NCBI RefSeq assembly: GCF_051380735.1
Contig: NZ_JBNYXQ010000006.1
Location: 1-64,000 of the forward strand
Length of the DNA stretch: 64,000 nt
Reading direction: 5' to 3'
DNA from: Janthinobacterium sp051380735
GTDB lineage: Bacteria; Pseudomonadota; Gammaproteobacteria; Burkholderiales; Burkholderiaceae_D
The position numbers were made by a program, and so were the translations under genes. The notes beneath the pieces are model-generated. The model was given only the letters and a program-made list of their open reading frames with translations. It was not told the origin of the DNA and ran no database searches. Below, one piece after another: positions 8,135 through 17,047 of this stretch (positions are counted from its first letter, which is position 1; each line of letters starts with the position of its first letter).

Positions 8135-10969
8135 TCATTCTTCCTTCACGAGGAGTCGGCCCAGGGCGTCGCGCACCGCCAGGAATTGCTGCTCCATGCT
8201 TTGCAGCAGCCTGGCCGCACCATCGGTGCTGCCGGCGCGGCCCAGTTTTTCCATCTCCTTGCACTGCAGCGCCAGCACGTCGGCACCGATGTTGGCGCTG
8301 CCGGACTTGAGGCTGTGTGCCACCCTGCGCATGGCCTCGGTATCGTGCGCGGCTATGGCGGTGCGCAAGCTGGCCAGCTGGCGCGGCGTATCGCCGATAA
8401 ATGCGTTGATGACTTTTTCGAGCAGCGCATCGGCACCGTTGCCGGACAAGGCGCGGATATTGTCCAGTGCCTGCAGATTCAGTTCGGCCGGAGGTTCGGC
8501 AAGCACCACGCTGGCCGGCTGCGGCTTGAGCACCGGCGCTTCCATCGCCTCGTCCGCATGATGCACGGTGGCCGCGCGCGGCAGGGCGATCCAGCGTGCC
8601 ACGGTGTTGGCCAGTTCCTGCTGGGTAAAAGGTTTGCTCAGGTAATCATCCATGCCGGCCGCCAGGCACGATTCGCGGTCGCCCTGCAGCGCGTTGGCGG
8701 TGATGGCCACGATCGGCAGCATGCGCGCGTGACTGGCCTGCTGTTCATGGCGGCGGATTTCTGCGGTGGCCGCAAAACCGTCCATCACCGGCATCTGGCA
8801 ATCCATCAGCACCAGGTCGAACTCTTCGGCGCGGGCTGCCTGCAGCGCTTGCTCGCCGTTGTGGGCGCACACCACGTCCAGTCCCAGGCTGTCGAGCATG
8901 GCCAGCGTCACTTCGACGTTGACGGGATTGTCTTCGGCCAGCAGCACGCGGCGCCGCTGCCGGCGGCTCGCTTGCCTGGGAACATGCGGTGGATGGATGC
9001 GCAGGCTTTCGCTGGCGCGCGGCGGCGTGACGATGCAGTCGAACAGATCGCATTCGCGCGCCGGCTTGATCAGCTGGAAGGCGACGCACGCTTCGCGCCG
9101 CTGGACCGGATCAGCCGCATCGCGTTCGGTACTGAGCAGCAGCAGTTTCAGCTCGGCCAGCTGCGGGTCGCTCTTGATGGTGGCGGCCAGCGCCAGACCG
9201 CTGGTGCGCGGCAAGTCCATGTCGAGCAGGGCTACCGTGTAGGGCTGGCCGGCCTCGAGCGCAGCGTGCAGCCGGGCCAGGCAGTCGCCCGCCGAGCTGG
9301 CGCTGTCGCTGGCGATGTGCCAGCTGGCCATCTGGCGTTCCAGCACGGCGCGGCTGGCGGGTGTGTGGTCGACGATCAAGGCGCGTAGTCCTCGCGTGGT
9401 GTTCAGATTGAAAGATGGATCGTCACTGTCGACGCGCCGTTTATCGAAATTTACGTCGAACCAGAAGATGGAGCCTTGCGTTAAAGCATTATCGACACCG
9501 ATTTTCCCGCCCATCAGCTCCACCAGTTGCTTCGAGATCGTCAGGCCCAGGCCGGTGCCGCCATGCTTGCGCGTGGTGGAACCATCGGCCTGCGAAAACG
9601 AATCGAAAATGCGCGAGCGCGCCTCGCTCGAGACGCCGATGCCGGTGTCGTGCACCTCGAAGCGCAGGCCCACGCTGGGATGGTCCTCGCGGCACACTGC
9701 CACTTTGACCGTGACCTTGCCCGTTTCGGTGAATTTGATGGCGTTACCCAGCAGGTTGACGATAATCTGGCGCAGCCGGTGCGGGTCGCCGCAGATGGCG
9801 ATCGGAATATCGTTGGCGATATCGAATTCCAGGCAGATATTTTTCGCCTGTGCCTGCGGCATGAACACATGTTCTATATCGTCGAGCAGTTCGCGGAAAT
9901 TGAAGCGGATATATTCAACTGTGAGTTTGCCCGCCTCGATCTTGGAAAAGTCGAGGATGTCGTTGATGATCACCAGCAAATTCTGCCCGGAACGCTGGAC
10001 CATGCTGGTGTAGTGGCGCTGCTGGGGCGTGAGCGGGCTGGCCAGCAGCAATTCCGTCATGCCCAGCACGCCATTCATGGGGGTGCGGATTTCATGGCTC
10101 ATGGTGGCCAGGAAGGCGCTTTTCGCCTGGCTCGCGGCCTCGGCCGCATCCTTGGCCTTTTCCAGTTGCGCCGTGCGCACGCCCACCTGCCGCTCCAGCT
10201 GCTCGCGGTAAGTGGCCAGGGTGCTGTCGCGGCTGTCGATCTGTGCCAGCATGTCATTGAAGCTGTCGATCAGCACGCCCAGCTCGTCGCTGCGCTGGTG
10301 GGCGATGCGGTGGCCATAGGTCTGGCTGTTCGACACTTTTTTTGCCGTCTCGATCAGCTTGGAAATCGGCTCGGCGATCAGGCTTTTGAAACGCCTGGCC
10401 AGTATCAGCGCCACCAGGAACGACAGCAAGGTGGCACCGCTGATGGCGCCCAGATGGCGCGCGATATCGCGCCACATCGGGTGTAGATCAGTTTCGATCA
10501 TGATCGCGCCGATCACTTCGTCGTGGTGCAGTACGGGGCGGTACAGCCGCATCGAACGGGCCAGCGCGGCGCGCGCGCCCGGCATCATGGAAGAGTCCAG
10601 CAGCGCAGCCAACTGCTGCGGCGCCATCGCTTCGGCCGGCGCACTGGCCAGCCGCGGATAGTCGGCGCGATAGAGGGCAAACACCTTGCCGCGCCGGTCA
10701 TACAGGGCCGCCTGCACGATCTCGTCGCGCGCCTGCAGGGCAGCCAGCAATTGCTGCGCCTGGGCTGTCTTGCCAGCGAGCATGGGTGCCGTACCGGCTG
10801 CGCCGATTACGCCGGCCAGCGACAGCAACTGGCCCCTCTCGTCTTCCTTGTGGCTGACCACGGCCGTGACGGCAAACGCCACGAACACCAGCAGCAGCGC
10901 ACTGCCGGACGATAACACCGAGATCATGGTCAGTTTCTGGCTGATGCTGGCGCGTTGAAAATTGAACAT
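8135..10969 (-). CDS. Hybrid sensor histidine kinase with two REC and an Hpt domain
   Basis: BarA-type inner-membrane phosphorelay kinase, 944 residues. TM1 ~18-38, a periplasmic sensor ~40-165, TM2 ~172-192, HAMP ~192-245, a coiled coil, HisKA with SHEIRTPMNG (His292), and HATPase with GTGLGLTISKQLVELMGG. REC1 (~530-650) has Asp in DMDLP but a diverged end. REC2 (~690-810) has MDCQMPVMDG and LSKPF. The Hpt domain near the end has HSLKSGSANIGA. Its stop lies 1 base before the downstream REC-GGDEF-EAL start, so the two genes form one operon and probably one relay. The signal sensed is unknown. Confidence 0.93.
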   Translation of the reverse strand: MFNFQRASISQKLTMISVLSSGSALLLVFVAFAVTAVVSHKEDERGQLLSLAGVIGAAGTAPMLAGKTAQAQQLLAALQARDEIVQAALYDRRGKVFALYRADYPRLASAPAEAMAPQQLAALLDSSMMPGARAALARSMRLYRPVLHHDEVIGAIMIETDLHPMWRDIARHLGAISGATLLSFLVALILARRFKSLIAEPISKLIETAKKVSNSQTYGHRIAHQRSDELGVLIDSFNDMLAQIDSRDSTLATYREQLERQVGVRTAQLEKAKDAAEAASQAKSAFLATMSHEIRTPMNGVLGMTELLLASPLTPQQRHYTSMVQRSGQNLLVIINDILDFSKIEAGKLTVEYIRFNFRELLDDIEHVFMPQAQAKNICLEFDIANDIPIAICGDPHRLRQIIVNLLGNAIKFTETGKVTVKVAVCREDHPSVGLRFEVHDTGIGVSSEARSRIFDSFSQADGSTTRKHGGTGLGLTISKQLVELMGGKIGVDNALTQGSIFWFDVNFDKRRVDSDDPSFNLNTTRGLRALIVDHTPASRAVLERQMASWHIASDSASSAGDCLARLHAALEAGQPYTVALLDMDLPRTSGLALAATIKSDPQLAELKLLLLSTERDAADPVQRREACVAFQLIKPARECDLFDCIVTPPRASESLRIHPPHVPRQASRRQRRRVLLAEDNPVNVEVTLAMLDSLGLDVVCAHNGEQALQAARAEEFDLVLMDCQMPVMDGFAATAEIRRHEQQASHARMLPIVAITANALQGDRESCLAAGMDDYLSKPFTQQELANTVARWIALPRAATVHHADEAMEAPVLKPQPASVVLAEPPAELNLQALDNIRALSGNGADALLEKVINAFIGDTPRQLASLRTAIAAHDTEAMRRVAHSLKSGSANIGADVLALQCKEMEKLGRAGSTDGAARLLQSMEQQFLAVRDALGRLLVKEE

Positions 10970-10989
10970 GGACAGGAATATCCTTCGGG

Positions 10990-11029
10990 CAATTACTGCT
11001 GGTAATTACTGCTGGTAATTAATTAATTC
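10990..11029. repeat. Tandem 14-bp repeat upstream of the hybrid kinase gene
   Basis: The unit AATTACTGCTGGT occurs twice head to tail and runs into AATTAATTAATT. It sits 20-60 bases upstream of the hybrid kinase start, where a regulator or promoter would lie. Confidence 0.5.
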
Positions 11030-11105
11030 TCATGGGAAAAATATAAGCGTGATGACAACCCGTCATGTTGACGTGGGTCTAAAGACACCGAGGGGAGGGG
11101 AACCA

Positions 11106-11137
11106 AATAAAAAAGGCCAGTCTGGAAGACTGGCCTT
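11106..11137 (-). terminator. Intrinsic terminator after cstA-ybdD
   Basis: AAGGCCAGTCT (11113-11123) pairs perfectly with AGACTGGCCTT (11127-11137) around GGA. On the minus strand it is followed by a T-rich run (TTTTTTATTTGG). Confidence 0.92.
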
Positions 11138-11153
11138 GATAAAACATCTAGTA

Positions 11154-11354
11154 TCAGCAACAACCGCCGCGCTTGCCGGCGCCGCCGTAGCGTGCCTCCT
11201 GGCGTTCGCGGAAGAATTCCTCGTACGTCATCATCGGCTCGCCGGGATGGGTGACTTCCCGGTGCGCCACATAGGTATCGTACTCGGGCAGGCCGCACAT
11301 CAGCCGCATGCTTTGCCCGAGATAGCGGCCTGCCTTGAGGAGCTCGTCGATCAT
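11154..11354 (-). CDS. ybdD: YbdD/YjiX family small protein
   Basis: Sixty-six residues, the family's normal length. It begins MIDELLKAGRYLGQSMRLM and has CGLPEYDTYVAHREVTHPGEP and FFRERQEARYGG, the DUF466 signature. The open frame extends 31 codons further upstream, but those lie inside cstA. The ATG at 11354 overlaps the cstA TAA by one base (TAATG), which implies translational coupling. The family almost always follows a CstA-type transporter. Its biochemical role is not established. The Cys-Cys C-terminus is visible. Confidence 0.93.
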   Translation of the reverse strand: MIDELLKAGRYLGQSMRLMCGLPEYDTYVAHREVTHPGEPMMTYEEFFRERQEARYGGAGKRGGCC

Positions 11355-13414
11355 TATGGCACCGTCGGCATGGCCTGGTACGGCGTTTCCCTGGTGCTCG
11401 GTTTGCTGTCGGCGCGCGCCCTCATGATGGTGCGGATGCCGAAGCACAGCACGCTGATCACCACGATCACGAAGAAGCCGGCCAGGCCTGCGTCCAGGTA
11501 GTCGTTGAAGATAATCTGCTGCATCTGCGCCACCGACTTGGCTGGCGCCAGCAACTGGCCGGCGTCAAGCGCGTTTGAATACTTGTCGGCATGGGCGAGG
11601 AAACCGACGCGTGGATTGGCGTCGAAAATCTTTTGCCAGCCAGCCGTCAGGGTGCATAGCAGCAGCCAGATGGTCGGCGTGATCGTCACCCACGCATACT
11701 GGCCGCGTTTCATCTTGAACAGCACGCAGGTGCCGAGGATCAGCGCAATTGCCGCCAGCATCTGGTTGGCGATGCCGAACAGCGGCCACAAGGTGTTGAT
11801 GCCGCCCAGCGGATCGACCACGCCCTGGTACAGGAAGTAGCCCCAGGCTGCCACGCACAGTCCGGTGGCCAGCAGGTTGGCGATCACGTTTTCGGTCTGT
11901 TTCAGCGCTGGAACAAAACTGCCCAGCAAGTCTTGCAACATGAAGCGGCCGGCACGGGTGCCCGCATCGACGGCGGTCAGGATAAACAGCGCTTCGAACA
12001 GGATGGCGAAGTGGTACCAGAAGGCCATCATGGCCTTGCCGCCCATGGCGCCAGACAGGATTTGCGCCATGCCGACCGCCAGCGTCGGTGCGCCGCCGGC
12101 GCGCGAGATGATGGTGTGTTCGCCGACGTCCCTGGCCGTTTGGGTCAGCATTTCAGGCGTTACATAAAAGCCCCATTGCGAGATCGCCTGTGCGGCCGAT
12201 TCTGCCGTGCTGCCGATCAGGGCGGCCGGGCTGTTCATGGCGAAATAAATGCCTGGCTCGATGGTCGAGGCGGCCACCAAAGCCATGATGGCAACGAACG
12301 ACTCCATCAGCATGGCGCCATAGCCGATAAAGCGGGCATGGCTTTCGTTTTCTATCATCTTCGGCGTGGTGCCCGACGAGATCAGCGCATGGAAACCCGA
12401 CACGGCGCCGCAGGCAATCGTGATGAACAGGAAGGGGAACAGATTGCCCGACCAGACCGGGCCGGAGCCGTCGATGAACTTGGTCATGGCCGGCATTTTC
12501 AGGTAAGGCGCGACGACGATAATGCCGATCGCCAGGCCCAGGATGGTGCCGATTTTCAGGAAAGTGGACAGGTAATCGCGCGGCGCCAGCAGCAGCCACA
12601 CGGGCAGCACGGAAGCGATAAAGCCGTAGCCGATCAGCATCCACGTCAGTTCGGTGCCGGTAAAGGTAAACATGGCGCCCAGCACCGCGTGTTCCTGCAC
12701 ATACTGGCCGCCGATAATGGCCAGCATCAGCAAAATGAAACCGATCACCGACACTTCGCCGATGCGCCCGACACGGATAAAGCGCGAGTACACGCCCATG
12801 AACAGGGCAATCGGGATGGTCGCCATCACGGTAAAGCTGCCCCATGGCGAGCCGGTCAGCGCCTTGACGACGATCAGGGCCAGCACGGCCAGGATAATGA
12901 CCATGATCATGAAGCAGCCGAGCAGGGCGATCATGCCGGGAATCTCGCCCAGCTCGGCCTTGATCAGGTCACCCAGCGAGCGGCCGTCGCGGCGCATGGA
13001 AATAAACAGCACGATAAAGTCCTGCACTGCGCCGGCAAATACCACGCCGGCCAGTATCCACAGCATGCCGGGCAGATAGCCCATTTGCGCGGCCAGCACC
13101 GGGCCGACCAGCGGACCGGCGCCGGCAATCGCCGCGAAGTGGTGGCCGAACAGCACGTATTTATTCGTGGGAACATGGTCGAGGCCATCGTTGTGCTTGA
13201 ATGCCGGGGTCATTCGGCGTGCGTCCAGGCCCAGCACCTTGTCGGCGATAAACAGGCTGTAGAAACGGTAAGCGATCAGATACACGCAGACGGCGGCGAT
13301 CACGATCCAGATGGCGCTGATCGGTTCGCCGCGTTGCAGGGCGACCACGCCCAATGACGCTGCGCCAGCCAGCGCAAGCGCTGCCCAGCCGAGCTGTTTG
13401 AAAATGCGGTTCAT
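11354..13414 (-). CDS. cstA: CstA family carbon starvation / pyruvate transporter
   Basis: Inner-membrane peptide/pyruvate-type transporter of 686 residues with about 16-18 hydrophobic segments. The CstA signature is clear (FGHHFAAIAGAGPLVGPVLAA, LISSGTTPKMI, FALFILTAVDAGTR-like segment, LWPLFGIANQML). In E. coli the homologues CstA and BtsT import pyruvate. It is translationally coupled to ybdD and diverges from a Cache-domain two-component system across 234 bases, which suggests that system controls it. Confidence 0.95.
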   Translation of the reverse strand: MNRIFKQLGWAALALAGAASLGVVALQRGEPISAIWIVIAAVCVYLIAYRFYSLFIADKVLGLDARRMTPAFKHNDGLDHVPTNKYVLFGHHFAAIAGAGPLVGPVLAAQMGYLPGMLWILAGVVFAGAVQDFIVLFISMRRDGRSLGDLIKAELGEIPGMIALLGCFMIMVIILAVLALIVVKALTGSPWGSFTVMATIPIALFMGVYSRFIRVGRIGEVSVIGFILLMLAIIGGQYVQEHAVLGAMFTFTGTELTWMLIGYGFIASVLPVWLLLAPRDYLSTFLKIGTILGLAIGIIVVAPYLKMPAMTKFIDGSGPVWSGNLFPFLFITIACGAVSGFHALISSGTTPKMIENESHARFIGYGAMLMESFVAIMALVAASTIEPGIYFAMNSPAALIGSTAESAAQAISQWGFYVTPEMLTQTARDVGEHTIISRAGGAPTLAVGMAQILSGAMGGKAMMAFWYHFAILFEALFILTAVDAGTRAGRFMLQDLLGSFVPALKQTENVIANLLATGLCVAAWGYFLYQGVVDPLGGINTLWPLFGIANQMLAAIALILGTCVLFKMKRGQYAWVTITPTIWLLLCTLTAGWQKIFDANPRVGFLAHADKYSNALDAGQLLAPAKSVAQMQQIIFNDYLDAGLAGFFVIVVISVLCFGIRTIMRARADSKPSTRETPYQAMPTVP

Positions 13415-13648
13415 GCTTCCTCCAGAAATTTGACGGGCGCTGCACCCTGTGTCGGTTACCCTGTATTGCCCTGGTCATTGCCAGTTTGTTCAGTAAGCGC
13501 AGCTTATGCCGAGTATTCATCAATCGTATAATGCTGGCAAGCGCAGCACTACGCAGTAAGACTCAGTATTACTACGCAGAGCTGGCGGCATGGCGCCGCG
13601 TAAAATCGCCGTTTCGACTTTTCAATCCCGTTACCATTGCGCCAGGTC
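13415..13648. promoter_or_regulatory. cstA / two-component system divergent control region
   Basis: TATAAT at 13527-13532 lies 17 bases after TTATGC at 13504-13509, a plausible sigma-70 promoter for the kinase. A 9-bp direct repeat ACTACGCAG occurs at 13548-13556 and 13571-13579, 23 bases apart. It is a candidate binding site for the response regulator. Confidence 0.45.
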
Positions 13649-15019
13649 ATGAAACTACGACAGAAAGTCATCTTCCTGGCCATCACGCCGCTGATACTGG
13701 CCATGTGCGCGATCGCCTTTGCCGTGCGCCACCAAGCATTGATCCTGGCCGAGCAGCAGCGCGCCACCATCGAGCAGGCCTACCTGGCCAGCAAGGAAGC
13801 CGAACTCAAACACTATGTGACGCTGGCCAGCCACTCGATTGCCAAACTGGTCAAGTCGGGCCGCAAGGACGCCGCCACCCAGGAAGAAGCCAAGCGCATC
13901 TTGGCCGCCCTCAGCTATGGTGACGACGGCTATTTCTTTATCTACGATTTACAGGGCAACTCTCTGATGCACCCGCGCCAGCCTGAGCTGGTAGGGCAGA
14001 ACCTGTGGCAGTTGCGCGACGCCGACGGCAACCTGACCATCCAGCGTTTGATGCAGCGTGCCAGAAGTGGTGGCGGCTTCGAGCGCTATAACTGGGTCAA
14101 GCCGTCAAGCAACAAATCGGCGCCCAAGCTCGGCTATGTGATTTTGATGCCGGAATGGGGCTGGATGATGGGCACCGGCATCTATATGGACGATGTGGAC
14201 CAGGCGCTGGCCAAGGTTGGCGCCCAGCAATTCGCCAATATCCGCTCGACCATGCTGTGGATCGCCGCCATCGCCATTCTCGGTGCGCTGGTGGTGGCCG
14301 GTTGTGGCCTGGTACTGAATATCCGCGAACTGCGCGTGGCCGACGCCAAGCTGAAAGTGCTGGCGCAGCGGGTGGTTGAGTCGCAGGAGGAAGAGCGGGC
14401 GCGGCTGTCGCGCGATCTGCATGACGGCATCAGCCAGTGGCTGGTGTCGATCAAGCTGCAGATCGAGGCCGGCATTGCGCGCCTGTCCGGCAATGCAGAG
14501 CAGCGAGCCCGTGCGCCGGCCACGTTTGAACGGGCCGCCGAGCAGCTGAACAAGGTGCTGGGCGAAGTGCGCCGCATTTCGCACAATCTGCGCCCGGCCA
14601 TTCTTGACGACCTGGGCCTGGCGGCGGCACTGGACCATCTGGTGCACGAATACAATGACAGCAGCAGCGCCCAGGCCAGCTTTGCGGCCAGCCCGCCCGG
14701 TGCCGGCGAAGGCCTGCCGGACATGGTCAATACCGTATTGTTCCGCATCGCCCAGGAAGCGCTGACCAACAGCGAGCGCCATGCCGATGCCAGCGAGGTG
14801 ATGGTCAGCCTGCGCGAAGCGAACGCTGCGCTCGAGCTGCGCATCGCCGACAATGGCGGCGGTTTCGACGCCGACGGCATCGCGCTGCACCCGCAGCGCG
14901 GCATCGGCCTGCGCAACATGACGGAACGCATGGAAGCCATCGGCGGCAGCCTGCATATCGCCTCGACACCGGGCGGCACGATGGTGCTGGCGCGCCTGCC
15001 CTTCAATCCACAACGGTGA
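13649..15019 (+). CDS. Cache-domain sensor histidine kinase (NarL-type partner)
   Basis: Inner-membrane sensor of 456 residues. TM1 ~8-28, a single-Cache periplasmic domain ~30-185 (YGDDGYFFIYDLQGNSLMHP, MPEWGWMMGTGIYMDD), TM2 ~190-212, then a HisKA_3 dimerisation domain with the phospho-His in LSRDLHDGISQWL and a HATPase ending RGIGLRNMTERMEAIGG. Such Cache domains bind small organic acids in known cases. ATG at 13649 is preferred over the TTG 12 bases upstream because it directly begins the basic N-terminus of the TM segment. The regulator follows 12 bases later. Confidence 0.92.
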   Translation: MKLRQKVIFLAITPLILAMCAIAFAVRHQALILAEQQRATIEQAYLASKEAELKHYVTLASHSIAKLVKSGRKDAATQEEAKRILAALSYGDDGYFFIYDLQGNSLMHPRQPELVGQNLWQLRDADGNLTIQRLMQRARSGGGFERYNWVKPSSNKSAPKLGYVILMPEWGWMMGTGIYMDDVDQALAKVGAQQFANIRSTMLWIAAIAILGALVVAGCGLVLNIRELRVADAKLKVLAQRVVESQEEERARLSRDLHDGISQWLVSIKLQIEAGIARLSGNAEQRARAPATFERAAEQLNKVLGEVRRISHNLRPAILDDLGLAAALDHLVHEYNDSSSAQASFAASPPGAGEGLPDMVNTVLFRIAQEALTNSERHADASEVMVSLREANAALELRIADNGGGFDADGIALHPQRGIGLRNMTERMEAIGGSLHIASTPGGTMVLARLPFNPQR

Positions 15020-15031
15020 CGGAACAGACTG

Positions 15032-15667
15032 ATGAATGAAACCATACGCATTTTGCTGGTCGACGATCACCCTTTGGTGCGCGACGGCTTGCGCGCGCGC
15101 CTGGAAGCGGTGCCGCATTTCGATGTGGTGGCCGAGGCCGGCGGCGCCGATGAAGCCTTGCAGCAGGCGCGCGCGCACCAGGTGGATCTGGTGCTGATGG
15201 ACATCAATATGCGCGGCACCAACGGGATTGAAGCGACCGGCCTGTTCCAGCAGGCGTTTCCGCAGATTGCCGTACTGATCCTGTCCATGCACGACAAGCT
15301 TGAATACGTGTCGCAGGCGATTGCCGCCGGCGCGCGCGGCTATGTGCTGAAAGATGCGCCCGGCAAGGACATTGTTTTCGCCATCGAGACGGTAATGTCC
15401 GGCGGCATTTATTACAGCGCAGCGCTGGCGCGGCAGCTGTCACGCCCGCAAGTGCAAGACACCTTCCTGACCCTGCGCGAACAGCAGGTGCTGCAGCATA
15501 TCGCCGGCGGCCAGTCGAACAAGCAGATCGCGCGCGACCTGGACCTGAGCGTGCGCACGGTGGAAACCCACCGCCTGAACATCAAGCGCAAGCTGGGCAT
15601 CGAAGGGCAGGCCGAACTGATCAAGTACGCGGTCGAACATGCGCAGTTTGACGGCGGCGCCGCATGA
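15032..15667 (+). CDS. NarL/LuxR-type response regulator
   Basis: DNA-binding regulator of 211 residues. REC domain 1-120 with DDHP, phospho-Asp in LMDINMRGTNG and Lys in YVLKDAPG. The LuxR-type helix-turn-helix is near 150-205 (LTLREQQVLQHIAGGQSNKQIARDLDLS, then VETHRLNIKRKLG). It pairs with the upstream kinase (12-base gap). From its position opposite cstA, control of cstA-ybdD is inferred. Confidence 0.93.
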   Translation: MNETIRILLVDDHPLVRDGLRARLEAVPHFDVVAEAGGADEALQQARAHQVDLVLMDINMRGTNGIEATGLFQQAFPQIAVLILSMHDKLEYVSQAIAAGARGYVLKDAPGKDIVFAIETVMSGGIYYSAALARQLSRPQVQDTFLTLREQQVLQHIAGGQSNKQIARDLDLSVRTVETHRLNIKRKLGIEGQAELIKYAVEHAQFDGGAA

Positions 15668-15858
15668 CGGTTGCCGCAAGCGGTCAATGCAGTTTCTCGT
15701 GGAAATATTATTTTTGAACATTTATTGCTGATTTAAAACTGTTTCATTTGTGAGATTCGGATAGAATGATTCTTGCTGTCTAACTGTCATGTCTCATGGC
15801 TTTATTGATAGACCGCCAGTTGATGAACACTTTTTGCCTTACCCACGCGAGATGATCG

Positions 15859-17046
15859 ATGTCCACGTCTGAATCAAACCTGTTTCCTTTGGTGGGATTG
15901 CAGGCAGTTGCCAATGCACACAACGAGTGGGTCGCCGTCAGCTTCCATCTACCGCAGCAAGGCCCAGGGGCTTTGCTTGCCGCACTGGCCAGCGCCGACG
16001 TCTATGCGCACCTGGCGCCGCTGGACTGCATCATTCCTGTCACCGATCCACAGGGCGCTGACGCAGCACAGCTGGCGCTGCTGATGCCGCAGCTGGTGCC
16101 ACAGCGCACCATCTTGCGCCTGAGCGCTGCCGCAGTGGCGAACAAGCAAGTACAACAAACCTGTTTGCAATGGCGCGAGGCCGGCTACCGCATCATGCTC
16201 GACGGCCCGGGCGCCGATGCCGTGATGGCGGGCCAGGTTGACGCGCGTGCGCTGTGCATCGATGCCGCATACGAACTGCCGGGCCTGCATCAACTGATGA
16301 GCTTGCCAGGCCCGCACCTGGCCTGCAATATTACCGATGCCAACAGCCTGGCCGGGCTGTCGGCGCTGGGCGTGAGCTGGTTTGCCGGCGACTATGCGCT
16401 GCGCAGCGCACGTGGCCACAGCGAAGCGGAAGACGGCACCGCACGCCGCCGCCTGCTGGCGCTGCTGGGTCTGCTGGCGCGCGACGCCGATGTGCAGGAA
16501 CTTGAAGTGCCGCTGAAGCAAGACCCCGTACTGGCCTATCATTTGCTCAAACTGGTCAACTCGGCTGCCTTTGGTTTAACGGCGACGATCAGCAGCTTTC
16601 ACCAGGCCATTACCCTGCTGGGCCGGCGCCAGCTGCAGCGCTGGCTGCAACTGCTGCTGTATGCGCGCCAGCAGGATGATGGCAAGATCAATCCCCTGCT
16701 GCCGCTGGCGGCCTTGCGTGCAGCGCAGATGGAGTCGCTGTGCCAGTTGCGCGGCGGCGACCGCGCGGCGCAGGACCTGGCCTTCATGACGGGCGTGTTT
16801 TCCCTGCTCGACACCTTGCTGGGCATGGACATGGCCGATATCATTGCCACCCTGAACCTGGACCCGGCCGTCAGCAGCGCCTTGCTTGAACGCAGCGGTG
16901 AACTGGGCGCCATGCTGGCCCTGGCCGAAAGCGGTGCCACGCCGGAGCCAGCGAGCCTGCTGCGGGCCGGCATCGATGACACAAGTTACTGGCGCAGCCT
17001 GCTGCAAGCCTACCAGTGGGCCATCACGGTGAGCCGGAACGTCTAG
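15859..17046 (+). CDS. EAL-like/HDOD domain signalling protein
   Basis: Cytoplasmic protein of 395 residues. The first ~190 residues resemble a degraded EAL fold of the YuxH type without a visible EAL catalytic motif. The HDOD domain follows at ~195-390 (LLGLLARDADVQELEVPLKQDP, AYHLLKLVNSAAFGL, ISSFHQAITLLGRRQLQRWLQLL). These proteins usually act as c-di-GMP-linked adaptors and not as enzymes. The stop is 1 base before the next gene, a GGDEF-EAL protein, so the two are very likely co-expressed. Confidence 0.85.
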   Translation: MSTSESNLFPLVGLQAVANAHNEWVAVSFHLPQQGPGALLAALASADVYAHLAPLDCIIPVTDPQGADAAQLALLMPQLVPQRTILRLSAAAVANKQVQQTCLQWREAGYRIMLDGPGADAVMAGQVDARALCIDAAYELPGLHQLMSLPGPHLACNITDANSLAGLSALGVSWFAGDYALRSARGHSEAEDGTARRRLLALLGLLARDADVQELEVPLKQDPVLAYHLLKLVNSAAFGLTATISSFHQAITLLGRRQLQRWLQLLLYARQQDDGKINPLLPLAALRAAQMESLCQLRGGDRAAQDLAFMTGVFSLLDTLLGMDMADIIATLNLDPAVSSALLERSGELGAMLALAESGATPEPASLLRAGIDDTSYWRSLLQAYQWAITVSRNV

Positions 17047-17047
17047 C

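Noticed and set aside
10990..11029. CRISPR-like repeat
   Set aside because: Only two adjacent units with no spacer; no CRISPR array is seen anywhere in the window.
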